Below are positions 25,343-34,219 of a stretch of 64,000 nt of DNA, piece after piece. Within the stretch, counting starts at the first letter, position 1; each line of letters opens with the position of its first letter. Source of the DNA: Armatimonadota bacterium (GTDB taxonomy: Bacteria > Sysuimicrobiota > Sysuimicrobiia > Sysuimicrobiales > Humicultoraceae); assembly GCA_016869025.1 (NCBI GenBank), contig VGFA01000013.1, forward strand, positions 1 to 64,000, written 5' to 3'. A program made the translations under genes and the position numbers. The notes beneath the pieces were generated by a model. That model saw nothing but the letters and a program-made list of their open reading frames with translations. It made no database searches and was not told the origin of the DNA.

Positions 25343-26620
25343 CTAGATCGCCCCGTCCACCAGCGATCGCCCAAGTGCGTACCTTAGCGACAGCACCGCC
25401 GCCAGTTCGTCGAACTCGGCCCGGGCCAGCGTCACCTCGGCCGACACCAGCGCCGTCTGCGCGTCCACCACCTCCAGGAAAGGCCCGGCCCCGGCGGCGT
25501 ACCTTCCCTGTGCCAGCCGCAGCGACTCCTGTGCGAACGCAAGCCCTGCGCGGGCGCTCGCTGTGCGCGCCCGTGCGTCGAGTATTGCCAGATACGCGAC
25601 GAGCCCTTGCTGCTGCACCGTCAGGCGTGTTGTCTGGATGCGCTCGCGCGCCGACGCCAGGGTTGCGGTTGCCTCAGCGACCTGGGCATCCACGCGGCCT
25701 GCATCCGAAAGCGGAAAGCTGATCGTGGTGCCGATCGAGTATATAGTCTGCGTGGAGGGCGCGAAGGCGTGCGTACCCCGGCCGTCGAGGGTCATCCGCA
25801 GGCCGCCGCTTGCCTGGGCAAGGGCCAGGGCCGCCTCCGCGGCCTCGATCTCGGCCAGCGCCCGGCGAATCTCCGGGCGCTCCTCCGTGAGCGCGGGCAG
25901 GCCCGCAGGCGTGATGGTCAGCACAGGGACTGGGGGCGCGGGCACAACCGCCACGGGCGATGGCGGCGCCTGGCCGAGGACGACGTTCAGCGATGCCTTG
26001 GCCTGGTCCACCGCGTTGCGGGCAACCAGCAACTCTCCTTCGGAAGCGGCCAGCCCTGCCTGCGCACGCACCACGTCGGACCTGGGCACCACGCCGGCCC
26101 TGAACTGTCCCTCGGCCAGGCGCAGCGCCTCGCGGCTCTGGGCAATCACCTGCTCGCGCAGCCCCACAGTGCGCTCGGCGCGCAGAAGGTTCACGTAGGC
26201 CTGGGCCACCCCGTTGGCCACGTCCTGGCGCACGGCCTCTAGTACCAGGCGTGCGGCTTTGAGGTTCGCCTCCGCCTGCCGCACGGCGTGGCCGATCTGA
26301 CCGCTGTCGTAGAGCAGGTACGAGACAGAGATCGAAGTGGAGCTCGAGAAGGACGGGGTCGTGGTGGGAGTTCCGCCACCGGCCGTCGCCGCGGTGCCCG
26401 ACGCGGTCACCGTAGGGCCCCGGCCGGCGCGGGCCAGCGCGACCCTGGCTTCGGCAACGGCGATCGCCTGGCGCGCGGCCGCGATGGACGGGTTGCGCTG
26501 ATCGGCCGCAACGATCAGTTCGGCCAGCGAAGACGGGCGGGGCAGGGGCGTCTGGGCCAGGGCCGGGCCGCTCGACAGAGAAAGTAGAATGAATGCGATT
26601 GGAAGCGCGAGGTGGCGCAT
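25343..26620 (-). CDS. TolC-family outer-membrane efflux protein
   Basis: Outer-membrane channel of 425 residues with a signal peptide ending near ALAQ (residue 22). Two outer-membrane efflux protein repeats (PF02321) are recognisable, with long helical stretches such as NPSIAAARQAIAVAEARVALARA and ARLVLEAVRQDVANGVAQAYVNLL, and the second repeat begins near residue 220. It shows that the cell has an outer membrane. It is preceded by a small membrane-anchored protein, a MacB-like permease, an ATPase and a periplasmic adaptor on the same strand, so it is the outer channel of a tripartite exporter. Confidence 0.88.
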   Translation of the reverse strand: MRHLALPIAFILLSLSSGPALAQTPLPRPSSLAELIVAADQRNPSIAAARQAIAVAEARVALARAGRGPTVTASGTAATAGGGTPTTTPSFSSSTSISVSYLLYDSGQIGHAVRQAEANLKAARLVLEAVRQDVANGVAQAYVNLLRAERTVGLREQVIAQSREALRLAEGQFRAGVVPRSDVVRAQAGLAASEGELLVARNAVDQAKASLNVVLGQAPPSPVAVVPAPPVPVLTITPAGLPALTEERPEIRRALAEIEAAEAALALAQASGGLRMTLDGRGTHAFAPSTQTIYSIGTTISFPLSDAGRVDAQVAEATATLASARERIQTTRLTVQQQGLVAYLAILDARARTASARAGLAFAQESLRLAQGRYAAGAGPFLEVVDAQTALVSAEVTLARAEFDELAAVLSLRYALGRSLVDGAI

Positions 26621-26648
26621 CTAATCCTCCTACACGACTGCCTGGGTC

Positions 26649-27167
26649 TCAGGACTTCATTCGTCGTTCCAGGTACCGAATCATCCTCTCAAAGGTCCTG
26701 GCGCGGCGCTGCGCGCGTTCCTCGTCGGTCAGGTCCGCTCCGGCACCGGCCCCTGCCGGGCCGAGACCCGGACCGAGGGCCGCTCCACCGGCTCCCTGCC
26801 CTCCTGGGACTCCCTGAGCCCGCGCGCGTTCCCGGAACTGCATCCTGGCCTCCTCCAGAGCCGCGCGCTGCTCCGCCGTGAAGACCTCGCCGACGGCGCG
26901 CACGATCGCCATTGAGGCCTCCACGTCCGATAGCGGCACATCCTTCAACGCCTTGATCAACGGTAGGACCTTGGCGATCTGTTCCCGGGAGAGCCGGGTC
27001 TCGGGCTCGCGCTCCAGGGTTCGGATTGACAGTATAACCAGAAACCCGGGGTCGCGCGGCCGCTGGGGCTGGGCGGCCGGCCGGCTCCGGGCGTAGTAGT
27101 AGAAACCTGCCCCAACTACCACAACAACTGCTGCCGTCACCCCAAACCACACCCAGAGCCGCTTCAT
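26649..27167 (-). CDS. Small membrane-anchored periplasmic protein, unknown function
   Basis: Protein of 172 residues with one N-terminal transmembrane helix (about residues 5-26) and a helical periplasmic part. The region LSREQIAKVLPLIKAL followed by FTAEQRAALEEARMQFRERA resembles the LTPEQ repeats of Spy/CpxP-type and heavy-metal-sensor-like periplasmic proteins, but I cannot assign a family. A Gly/Ala-rich linker is followed by a basic C-terminal helix. ATG at 27167 has GGAGGG 9 bases upstream. It lies between the MacB-like permease and the TolC-like gene, so it probably belongs to the exporter or senses envelope stress. Confidence 0.65.
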   Translation of the reverse strand: MKRLWVWFGVTAAVVVVVGAGFYYYARSRPAAQPQRPRDPGFLVILSIRTLEREPETRLSREQIAKVLPLIKALKDVPLSDVEASMAIVRAVGEVFTAEQRAALEEARMQFRERARAQGVPGGQGAGGAALGPGLGPAGAGAGADLTDEERAQRRARTFERMIRYLERRMKS

Positions 27168-27216
27168 CGCCTCGTACCCTCCCAAATCGCCGCCGGCTGA
27201 CTGCGCGCGGCCGTTC

Positions 27217-28428
27217 CTACTCGTGGCGCAGCGCTACGATCGGATCCAGCCTGGCCGCGCGCTGCGCTGGGTAGAGCCCAAAGAACACGCCCACCGCGAC
27301 CGCGAACGCGAAAGCCAGCAGCACCGCCTGCAGCGACAGCAGCGTGGCCCATCCCGCGAACCGGCTGATCAACTGTGATCCCATGACGCCTACGCCGATG
27401 CCGATCAACCCGCCGCCCACGCTGAGTGCCACCGACTCGACCAAGAACTGCAGCATGATATCGCGGCGGCGCGCGCCTACAGCCATGCGGATCCCGATCT
27501 CGCGCGTCCGCTCTGTCACCGAGACGAGCATGATGTTCATGATACCAATACCGCCCACGACCAGCGAGACCGCGGCGATTCCGCCCAGCAGCACGGTCAT
27601 CGTCTGGGATACGCTCGTGAACGTCTGCAGGATGTCTGCCTGGCTGCGCACCGTGAAGTCGTTCTCCTGGTGGGGAGCTAGGCGGTGGCGCTGGCGCAGC
27701 AGCTCCGTGAGCGCCTCCTGCGCGGCTGGCATCTCCTCGGCCGAGGCCACCTGCACGTGGATGGTCCGAACGTGCGTCACGCCGAAGAGGCGGCGCTGCG
27801 CGGTCGCAAGTGGGACGAATACAATGTCGTCGCGGTCGGTGAATGAGGTAGCGCCCTTCTCCTCCATGACGCCGATCACGGTGAAGGTGATCCCGCGGAT
27901 CTTGATGCGCTGCCCTATGGGCTCGGTGTCGGGGAAGAGCCGGTCGGCGACGGTCTTCCCCACCACGGCAACCTTGGCCCGGCTACGCATCTCCTGCTCG
28001 GTGAAGAACTCCCCCCGTGCAGGCCGGAAGTTGCGCACCTCCTGGAACTCCGGGGTAACGCCCGAGATCTGGCTGATCACGTTCTCGGCCCGAAAGACCA
28101 CCTGTGCCTGCCTCGAGTACTCGGCGCTGACGCCGGTCACGCCGGGGGTCGTCTTGCGGATCTCCTCGGCGTCCTCGATGTTCAGCGTCTGTACTGGATC
28201 GCCCCGGACGATCCGGGCGATCTGCGCCTGCCCGGCGAAGACCGTCAGCAGGTTGCTGCCCAGGGCCTGCACCTGATCGGTGACCGCACGGCGGGCACCC
28301 TGGCCGATCGCGACCATGGCGATCACAGCGCCGACCCCAATGATCACGCCCAGCGCCGTCAGGAGCGAGCGCAGAGGGTTCGCCGCCATCGCGCGCACCG
28401 CGATCCGGAAGCTTGCCCCAAGCGTCAT
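27217..28428 (-). CDS. MacB-like ABC transporter permease
   Basis: Inner-membrane permease of 403 residues of the MacB/FtsX type. One transmembrane helix lies at the N-terminus (SLLTALGVIIGVGAVIAMVAIGQG), followed by a large periplasmic MacB_PCD domain to about residue 260. Three helices close the C-terminus, including the FtsX signature SVTERTREIGIRMAVGARRRDI. Start ATG at 28428 overlaps the ATPase stop as ATGA. It forms one transporter with the adjacent ATPase, adaptor and TolC-like channel. These mechanotransmission systems export macrolides, peptides or lipoproteins; substrate is unknown. Confidence 0.88.
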   Translation of the reverse strand: MTLGASFRIAVRAMAANPLRSLLTALGVIIGVGAVIAMVAIGQGARRAVTDQVQALGSNLLTVFAGQAQIARIVRGDPVQTLNIEDAEEIRKTTPGVTGVSAEYSRQAQVVFRAENVISQISGVTPEFQEVRNFRPARGEFFTEQEMRSRAKVAVVGKTVADRLFPDTEPIGQRIKIRGITFTVIGVMEEKGATSFTDRDDIVFVPLATAQRRLFGVTHVRTIHVQVASAEEMPAAQEALTELLRQRHRLAPHQENDFTVRSQADILQTFTSVSQTMTVLLGGIAAVSLVVGGIGIMNIMLVSVTERTREIGIRMAVGARRRDIMLQFLVESVALSVGGGLIGIGVGVMGSQLISRFAGWATLLSLQAVLLAFAFAVAVGVFFGLYPAQRAARLDPIVALRHE

Positions 28429-29138
28429 GGCTGCACCGGCCCCCGTGCGACCACGGTACGCAACCGCACCGGAACATCGCCCACGATGTGGCCGTCCCGG
28501 AACAGAACGTGCCGCCGGGCGTGCGCCGCGATGTCGGCCTCGTGGGTAACCAGGATTACCGTGATCCCCTGCTGCGAGAGCCGATCGAGCACACCCATGA
28601 TCTCGCCCGCGGTGGAGGAGTCGAGGTTGCCGGTCGGCTCGTCCGCCAGGATGATTGCAGGGGAGTTGACCAGCGCCCTGGCAATGGCGACGCGCTGCTG
28701 TTCGCCTCCTGAGAGCTGTGTGGGCAGGTGCCCGGCCCGCGCGCCCAGGCCCACCGAATCGAGCGCCGCGCGCGCGCGGGCACGTCGGTCCGGAACGCCA
28801 GCATACACCAGCGGCAGCTCTACGTTCTCGATCGCAGGCGTACGCGGCAGTAGGTTGAACGACTGGAACACGAAGCCCAGCCGCCGGTTGCGCAACCGGG
28901 CCAGCGCCTCGTCGCCCAGCGTGGTCACGTCGGTCCCGTCCAGCAGATAGGTGCCTGCGGTAGGCCGGTCCAGGCATCCCAGGATGTTCATGCAGGTGGA
29001 CTTGCCCGATCCGCTGGGTCCCATGATGGCCACGAACTCGCCGGGCTCGATCGCCAGCGAGATGCCGCGCAGCGCGTGGACCTCCACCCCGTCCATGCGG
29101 TAGATCTTATCGACGTTCCTGACCTGAATCAGCGACAT
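28425..29138 (-). CDS. MacB/LolD-type ABC transporter ATPase
   Basis: Nucleotide-binding subunit of 237 residues. Walker A is GPSGSGKST at 40-48, the Q-loop FVFQSFNLLPR is typical of the MacB/LolD group, the ABC signature is LSGGEQQR, and Walker B is LADEPTGNLD with the H-loop VTHEADIAAHA. The C-terminus is short. Separate ATPase and permease genes contrast with E. coli MacB, where both are fused. ATG at 29138 lies 11 bases downstream of the adaptor gene stop. Confidence 0.92.
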   Translation of the reverse strand: MSLIQVRNVDKIYRMDGVEVHALRGISLAIEPGEFVAIMGPSGSGKSTCMNILGCLDRPTAGTYLLDGTDVTTLGDEALARLRNRRLGFVFQSFNLLPRTPAIENVELPLVYAGVPDRRARARAALDSVGLGARAGHLPTQLSGGEQQRVAIARALVNSPAIILADEPTGNLDSSTAGEIMGVLDRLSQQGITVILVTHEADIAAHARRHVLFRDGHIVGDVPVRLRTVVARGPVQP

Positions 29139-29149
29139 CGGGGAAGGCG

Positions 29150-30616
29150 CTAGCGCCTCGCCGGCGGACGAACCGGCATGAACGGGCTGGCCGGCTGCGT
29201 CCGCGTGGCGTTGCCGCCCTGGCGGCGCGAAGGCCCGAGGTAGACCGTCTGCCCCTGCTCGACGCCGCGCACGATCTCCACCTGCCGGCCGTCGCTGGCC
29301 CCGGTCTCGACCACTACCGGGATGAGCTTGCCATTCTCGATGATGATGAGCACCTTTGCATCCTGACCGCGCACCGCCTCCGCGGGCACAAGTAGCACGC
29401 CCTGCCTCTCGGTGATGACGAACTCGGCATCCAGGGTCATTCCCAGACGCAGGTCCCCTCCTGGGTCTTCAACCTCTACCATGACCTGGTACTGGGTCAC
29501 GTTCTGGACGACCGAGGCCTGGGGCGCGATGCGGGCCACCTTGCCGTTGAAGGTGCGCCGCGGCAGCGCATCCGCGGTGACCCGCACCGCCAGGCCCGGC
29601 GCGATCTGCGCTATGTCGGATTCGTCCACGCCGACCTCGGCCTGTACAACACGCACGTCGGCAATCACCATCACGAGCGTGCCGCCGGCTCCGGTGCCGC
29701 CGATCACGCTCTGTCCCACCTGCACGAGCTGTCGCGCAACGATCCCTGCGATCGGGGCCAGAATCCGCGTCTCGCCCAGCCGGTCGCGCGCCTGTGCCAG
29801 TTGCGCTCGGACGTTGCGCACCTGGGCATCGGCCGCCGCCACGTCCGCGGCCTGCACGTCCACCTGCAGCAACGCGGCCCTGGCCTGCGCCAGCGCCGCC
29901 TCGGCCTGCCGAACCTGGGCGCCGGCCACCTCGATCTCCTCGGGCCGGCTGCCAGCGGTGATCTCCCGCAGGCGCGCCTGCGCGGACCTGAGCTGGGCCT
30001 GGGCCACGTCGTGCTGGTTCTGCACCTGATCCAGCTGCGCACGGGAGACCAGGCCGTCGGCGAACAGGTCGCGCGTTCTGGCCAGGTTCGCGCGCGCCAG
30101 TTCCGCGGAGAGCTCGGCCTGCCGCAGGGCTTCTCGCGCCTGATCGAGCTGCTCGGGTCGCGAGCCGGCCACTACCTGTGCGAGGCGCGCCCGCGCGGTG
30201 GCCAACGAGGCCTCGGCCTCGGCCACGCGCGTCCGCGTCTGCGCGCGGGTCAGACCCAGCTGGCTGCGGGCCTGCTCGAGCCGGGCCTGCGCCGAGGCAA
30301 GCTGCGCGGTTCGGGTCTCGTGCTCGGCTCGGGCATCGCGGTCGTCAATGACCACGAGCAGCTGGCCCCTGGACACCCGGTCGCCTTCCTGCACGTGCAC
30401 CTCGACAACGGTGCCGGTGGCGCGAGACCGGACCTCCACCTGCGAGTACGGCTTCAGCGTTCCGGTGGACGATACACTGTGGGTAAGGCTGCCGCGCGTT
30501 ACCCGCGCGGTGCGGGGTCCTTCATCAACTGGCCTCAGGGCCGCGCGGCCGCGGTAGATCCAGGCCCCGCCGGCGATGATGGCCGCCACAACCACAATGA
30601 CGACGATACGCTTCAC
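29150..30616 (-). CDS. Periplasmic adaptor (MacA/HlyD-type membrane fusion protein)
   Basis: Adaptor of 488 residues that bridges inner-membrane transporter and TolC channel. An N-terminal membrane anchor (about residues 4-20) precedes a lipoyl half-motif (TGTVVEVHVQEGDRVSRGQLLVVID). A long coiled-coil hairpin of about 200 residues follows, containing the duplicated element ITAGSRPEEIE / VVAGSRPEQLD, then the second lipoyl half (ILAPIAGIVARQLVQVGQSV), beta-barrel and membrane-proximal domains. The unusually long hairpin contains four or more Ala/Gln/Arg-rich repeats. The start is a GTG at 30616 with GGAGG 6 bases upstream. Confidence 0.88.
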   Translation of the reverse strand: MKRIVVIVVVAAIIAGGAWIYRGRAALRPVDEGPRTARVTRGSLTHSVSSTGTLKPYSQVEVRSRATGTVVEVHVQEGDRVSRGQLLVVIDDRDARAEHETRTAQLASAQARLEQARSQLGLTRAQTRTRVAEAEASLATARARLAQVVAGSRPEQLDQAREALRQAELSAELARANLARTRDLFADGLVSRAQLDQVQNQHDVAQAQLRSAQARLREITAGSRPEEIEVAGAQVRQAEAALAQARAALLQVDVQAADVAAADAQVRNVRAQLAQARDRLGETRILAPIAGIVARQLVQVGQSVIGGTGAGGTLVMVIADVRVVQAEVGVDESDIAQIAPGLAVRVTADALPRRTFNGKVARIAPQASVVQNVTQYQVMVEVEDPGGDLRLGMTLDAEFVITERQGVLLVPAEAVRGQDAKVLIIIENGKLIPVVVETGASDGRQVEIVRGVEQGQTVYLGPSRRQGGNATRTQPASPFMPVRPPARR

Positions 30617-30660
30617 TCCGGTCCTCCGGATGCAAGACTCTTCTTAGTTTGACGCCGGGC

Positions 30661-31074
30661 TCAGGAGCCGCGTTGAGTCGCCTCGACCAGGAGCACGGCC
30701 TCGCCGTCCAGCACCACCTCGTCGCGCTGGTTGACGCAGGACGTCCGGAGCCGAAGACGCCGCCGTTCGGCGTCGTAGGCGACGACCTCGGCGGTCGCCG
30801 TGATTGTATCACCGATGCGGACCGGTTTGAGGAAGGTGAGCGTCTGGCTGAGGTAGATGCCGCCAGGGCCGGGCAGGTACATGCCCAGGACCGCCGAGAT
30901 CAATCCGGCGGTCAGCATGCCGTGGGCGATCCGTCCCCCGAACCGGCTGGCGGATGCGAACTCGGGGTCCATGTGCAGCGGGTTGTGGTCTCCGGTCAGG
31001 TGGGCGTACGCCTCGACGTCGGCCTCGGTGACGGTTCTTGTAACGGAGGCCTTCTGCCCTGGGGCGAAACTCAT
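30661..31074 (-). CDS. MaoC/PhaJ-type (R)-specific enoyl-CoA hydratase
   Basis: Hot-dog-fold hydratase of 137 residues, the normal PhaJ length. The catalytic segment DVEAYAHLTGDHNPLHMDPEFA carries the Asp-His dyad, with SRFGGRIAHGML following. The enzyme hydrates trans-2-enoyl-CoA to (R)-3-hydroxyacyl-CoA or the reverse. ATG at 31074 overlaps the stop of the upstream 3-hydroxybutyrate dehydrogenase (ATGA), linking it to 3-hydroxyacid metabolism. It lies 44 bases before the adaptor of the exporter operon. Confidence 0.87.
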   Translation of the reverse strand: MSFAPGQKASVTRTVTEADVEAYAHLTGDHNPLHMDPEFASASRFGGRIAHGMLTAGLISAVLGMYLPGPGGIYLSQTLTFLKPVRIGDTITATAEVVAYDAERRRLRLRTSCVNQRDEVVLDGEAVLLVEATQRGS

Positions 31075-31868
31075 CGCGCGGTCCAACCCGCGTCCATCGT
31101 CAGTGCTGCCCCCGTGACCATGGCCGCTGCATCCGAGCACAGATACACCACCATCGCGGCAACCTCATCGGGCTCGATCATGCGCCTGACCGCGTGGGTC
31201 CCAAGCATGATGCGCTCCACGACGTCGGCCTCAGGGATCCCGTGCACCCGGGCCTGATCCGCGATCTGGCCTTCCACCAGCGGAGTACGCACGTAGCCCG
31301 GGCAGATCGCGTTCACGGTTACACCGTGCTCGGCCACCTCCCAGGCGGCGACCTTGGTGAAACCCACCACGCCGTGCTTGGCAGACACGTAGGCCGACTT
31401 GAACGGCGAGGCCACCAGGCCGTGCGCCGAGGCGATGTTGACGATCCGGCCCCAGCGCCGGCGGATCATGTGCGGCAGCGCGTACTTGGTGCACAGAAAC
31501 GTGCCGCGCAGCAGCACGCCTATCAGCAGGTCCCACTTGTCCTCGGGATAGTCCACGATCGGCGCCACGTACTGCAGCCCGGCGTTGTTGACCAGAATGT
31601 CCAGTCCCCCGAAGGCGGCTGCGGCCGCTTCCACCATGGCGCGCACATCGTCGGACCGGGCGACGTCCGTGCGCACGAAACGCGCGATGCCCCCTGTGGC
31701 CACGATGGCCTCGGCTGCCTGCCGGCCCTGCGCCGCATCAAGGTCGGCTATGCAGACCGACGCGCCGGCGCGGGCCAGGCCCTGCGCGACGGCGCGCCCG
31801 ATGCCGCTGGCCGCGCCGGTGACGACCGCGGCCTTCCCGTGGAGAAAATCCGCCTCGAGAGTACCCAT
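31071..31868 (-). CDS. bdhA: 3-hydroxybutyrate dehydrogenase (SDR family)
   Basis: Short-chain dehydrogenase of 265 residues resembling D-3-hydroxybutyrate dehydrogenases. It has TGAASGIG (coenzyme site), NNAGLQYVAPI, a catalytic Ser in NIASAHGLVASP and the Tyr-Lys pair in SAYVSAKHG. NAICPGYVRTPLV is characteristic of the bdhA branch. ATG at 31868 lies 12 bases after the LivF stop. It would oxidise (R)-3-hydroxybutyrate to acetoacetate with NAD. The linked transporter, hydratase and acyl-CoA ligase suggest uptake and use of hydroxy or short-chain acids. Confidence 0.85.
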   Translation of the reverse strand: MGTLEADFLHGKAAVVTGAASGIGRAVAQGLARAGASVCIADLDAAQGRQAAEAIVATGGIARFVRTDVARSDDVRAMVEAAAAAFGGLDILVNNAGLQYVAPIVDYPEDKWDLLIGVLLRGTFLCTKYALPHMIRRRWGRIVNIASAHGLVASPFKSAYVSAKHGVVGFTKVAAWEVAEHGVTVNAICPGYVRTPLVEGQIADQARVHGIPEADVVERIMLGTHAVRRMIEPDEVAAMVVYLCSDAAAMVTGAALTMDAGWTAR

Positions 31869-31880
31869 GCCGCCTGCCGG

Positions 31881-32588
31881 CTAGAGCCGCAGGTACGCCT
31901 CCTTGACGTGCGGGCTGTCGAGCAGGTCGCGTCCTGTGCCCTGGAGGACGATCCGGCCGTTCTCCATCACGTACGCCCGGCCAGCCAGGCGAAGACTCTG
32001 TCGGACGTTCTGTTCGATGAGCAGCACCGAGACCCCGCTCTGGCTGACCTCTCGCAGGGCCGCGAAAACGGCCTGCACCATGAGCGGGCTCAACCCGTGG
32101 CTCGGCTCGTCCACGAGCAGCACCTCGGGCCGGCTCATCAACGCCCGCGCGATCGCGACCATCTGCTGCTCCCCGCCCGACAGCGTGCCGGCGATCTGCG
32201 ACCGTCGGTCGGCCAGCCGCGGGAACAACCGGTAGACCTCTGCCAGGGTCTGCTCCGCGCGCGCCCAGGCCGCCGGCCGGGCGAACGCCCCGAGATCTAG
32301 GTTGTCCTGCACGGTCATCATCGGGAACAGCTCGCGTGCCTCGGGCACATGGGCGATGCCGCGCGCAACGATCTCGGCCGGCCGCCGCCCTGCGATCTCG
32401 GCCCCGCGGAACCGGATCGTTCCGCCGGTCGGGCGGATCAGCCCTGAGATCGTGCGCAACAGCGTGGTCTTGCCGGCGCCGTTGGCGCCGATGAGGGCCA
32501 CAAACTCGCCGTCCGCCATATGAAGATCCAGGCCCCAGAGCACCTGCACCTTGCCGTACCCGGCCTGCAGGCCGCGCACCTCAAGCAC
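31881..32588 (-). CDS. livF: Branched-chain-type ABC transporter ATPase LivF
   Basis: ATPase of 235 residues of the LivF subgroup. Walker A is GANGAGKTT, the signature is LSGGEQQMVAIARALM, and Walker B is LLVDEPSHGLSPLM. The LivF-type phrase LLIEQNVRQSL precedes the C-terminus. The start is a GTG at 32588 that overlaps the LivG stop by 8 bases. It forms one transporter with LivG, LivM, LivH and the binding protein upstream. Liv systems of this kind often carry aromatic or aliphatic carboxylates rather than leucine. Confidence 0.9.
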   Translation of the reverse strand: MLEVRGLQAGYGKVQVLWGLDLHMADGEFVALIGANGAGKTTLLRTISGLIRPTGGTIRFRGAEIAGRRPAEIVARGIAHVPEARELFPMMTVQDNLDLGAFARPAAWARAEQTLAEVYRLFPRLADRRSQIAGTLSGGEQQMVAIARALMSRPEVLLVDEPSHGLSPLMVQAVFAALREVSQSGVSVLLIEQNVRQSLRLAGRAYVMENGRIVLQGTGRDLLDSPHVKEAYLRL

Positions 32589-33312
32589 CGCCGGCCTCCT
32601 CCGAACCCAGGTACGCCTCGATGACCATGGGGTTGGCCGTCACGTCCGTATAGCTACCCTCGGCGATCTTCTCGCCGAAGTCCATGACGATCACGCGGTC
32701 GGCCAGGTCGCGAACGACCCGCATGACGTGTTCGATGAACAGCACCGCGACCCCGCTCTCCCGAACCGAGCGGACCACGGCCAGCATCTCGTCGGCCTCG
32801 TGCGGCAGCAACCCGGCCATGACCTCGTCGAGCAGCAGCACTCGGGGCGAGGTGGCGATCGCGCGGGCCATCTCCACCCGCTTCTCCCAGGCCAGGGTGA
32901 GGTCACGCGCCGGCATCGCGGCCCGGCCGGCAAGGCCCGTGAGGGCGAGAACTTCGTCGGTCCGCCTGCGCGCCTCGGCTAGCGAGCGCTGGCGGCTGCC
33001 GAACAGCGCGCCGACCATCAGGTTGTCGCGGACCGTCATCTCGGGAAACGGCTGGACGACCTGGAACGCGCGGCCCAGGCCGAGGTGGCAGCGGTCCTCG
33101 GCCGGAAGATGTGTGATGTCTACGCCGTCGAGCACGACGCGGCCCTCGTCGGCAGGGAACACGCCGGACAGCAGGTTCAACACGGTCGTCTTGCCGGCGC
33201 CGTTGGGGCCGATGATGGCGAGGATCTCCCCTGGATCCAGGTGGAAGTCGAGGCGCCGCACCGCGGCGACGCCGCCGAATCGCTTGGAAAGGCTAGTCGC
33301 CGCCAGCAGCAT
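32581..33312 (-). CDS. livG: Branched-chain-type ABC transporter ATPase LivG
   Basis: ATPase of 243 residues of the LivG subgroup. Walker A is GPNGAGKTT and Walker B reads LLLDEVMAGLLPHE, the usual LivG variant with AGL in place of the signature-linked GLD. The ABC signature is weakly conserved (LTLAWEKRVEMARA), a common LivG feature. The C-terminal BCA_ABC_TP_C segment (TANPMVIEAYLG) is intact. ATG at 33312 overlaps the 3' end of livM by 20 bases. Confidence 0.9.
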   Translation of the reverse strand: MLLAATSLSKRFGGVAAVRRLDFHLDPGEILAIIGPNGAGKTTVLNLLSGVFPADEGRVVLDGVDITHLPAEDRCHLGLGRAFQVVQPFPEMTVRDNLMVGALFGSRQRSLAEARRRTDEVLALTGLAGRAAMPARDLTLAWEKRVEMARAIATSPRVLLLDEVMAGLLPHEADEMLAVVRSVRESGVAVLFIEHVMRVVRDLADRVIVMDFGEKIAEGSYTDVTANPMVIEAYLGSEEAGGA

Positions 33313-34219
33313 CGCGCGACCGCCGATTCCAGAGGCTCACCAGTCCGCCCGGGAGGTATAGGATGACCAGCATCAGGATCACCCCGTAGACCGCCAGGTA
33401 CCCTTCACGCAGCACCAGCCGCAGTCCCTCTTCAAGACTGCGCAGGATGATAGCACCGAGCACAGGCCCTGCCGTTGTGTAGACTCCGCCGAAGATCGCG
33501 GTCGCCAGCGCGGTTACCGACAGCCCGATTCCGAACGTGTCCTCTGGGATGACGAAGAACAGCCGACTCGTGGCGTAGGCGCCCACCATCCCTGTCAGGG
33601 CCGCCGACAGGGCGAATGCGAGGAGCTTGGTCCGCACCACCGGCACGCCGAGAACCCGAGCGGTCAGCTCGCCCTGGCGGATCGCGGTGAAGGCGTAGTG
33701 GAGCCGGCTGTGGCGGATCGCCAGGCTGGCGGCGACCACGAGCAGCAAGACGCAAAGGCCCAGGTAGTACAGCCCGGTCTGGTGCCCGCCCAGCAGAGGC
33801 GGCGCGGTCAGTCCCACCGCACCTCCGGTGAGATCCAGCGGCAGTTCTTTGAAGATCACCTTGACGACTTCGGCAAACGCCAGCGTGGCGATGGCGAAGT
33901 ACAGCCCGTGCAGCCGCAGCGTGACGACTCCCAAACCCAAGCTGACCGCCCCGGCCACGAGCGGCCCCAGCAGGAACGCCACCGGCAGCGGGACACCGCG
34001 AAGCGCCGCCATCGTGTACGCGTAGGCGCCGAGTCCGAAGAACGCCGCCGGCGCCAGCGAGAGCTGCCCGGTGCGGGCCTGGATGTCCCAGGCCAGAGCC
34101 GCTGCCGCGTTGATGAGGACGAACGTGGCCACCTGCACCACGTACTGCTGGTAGCCGCCGGCCGGGATCAGCGGCACCAGGAGCGCCGCCACCACCACCG
34201 TCGGTCCGACCCACCTCAT
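33293..34219 (-). CDS. livM: Branched-chain-type ABC transporter permease LivM
   Basis: Permease of 308 residues with about ten hydrophobic helices. The family motif is in ARTGQLSLAPAAFFGLGAYA, and GGVYTTAGPVLGAIILRSLEEGLR is near the C-terminus. ATG at 34219 is chosen because it overlaps the LivH stop as ATGA and GGAGG lies 5 bases upstream; an ATG at 34231 is in frame but would include that ribosome-binding site in its coding region. It pairs with LivH in the transmembrane part of the complex. Confidence 0.88.
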   Translation of the reverse strand: MRWVGPTVVVAALLVPLIPAGGYQQYVVQVATFVLINAAAALAWDIQARTGQLSLAPAAFFGLGAYAYTMAALRGVPLPVAFLLGPLVAGAVSLGLGVVTLRLHGLYFAIATLAFAEVVKVIFKELPLDLTGGAVGLTAPPLLGGHQTGLYYLGLCVLLLVVAASLAIRHSRLHYAFTAIRQGELTARVLGVPVVRTKLLAFALSAALTGMVGAYATSRLFFVIPEDTFGIGLSVTALATAIFGGVYTTAGPVLGAIILRSLEEGLRLVLREGYLAVYGVILMLVILYLPGGLVSLWNRRSRDAAGGD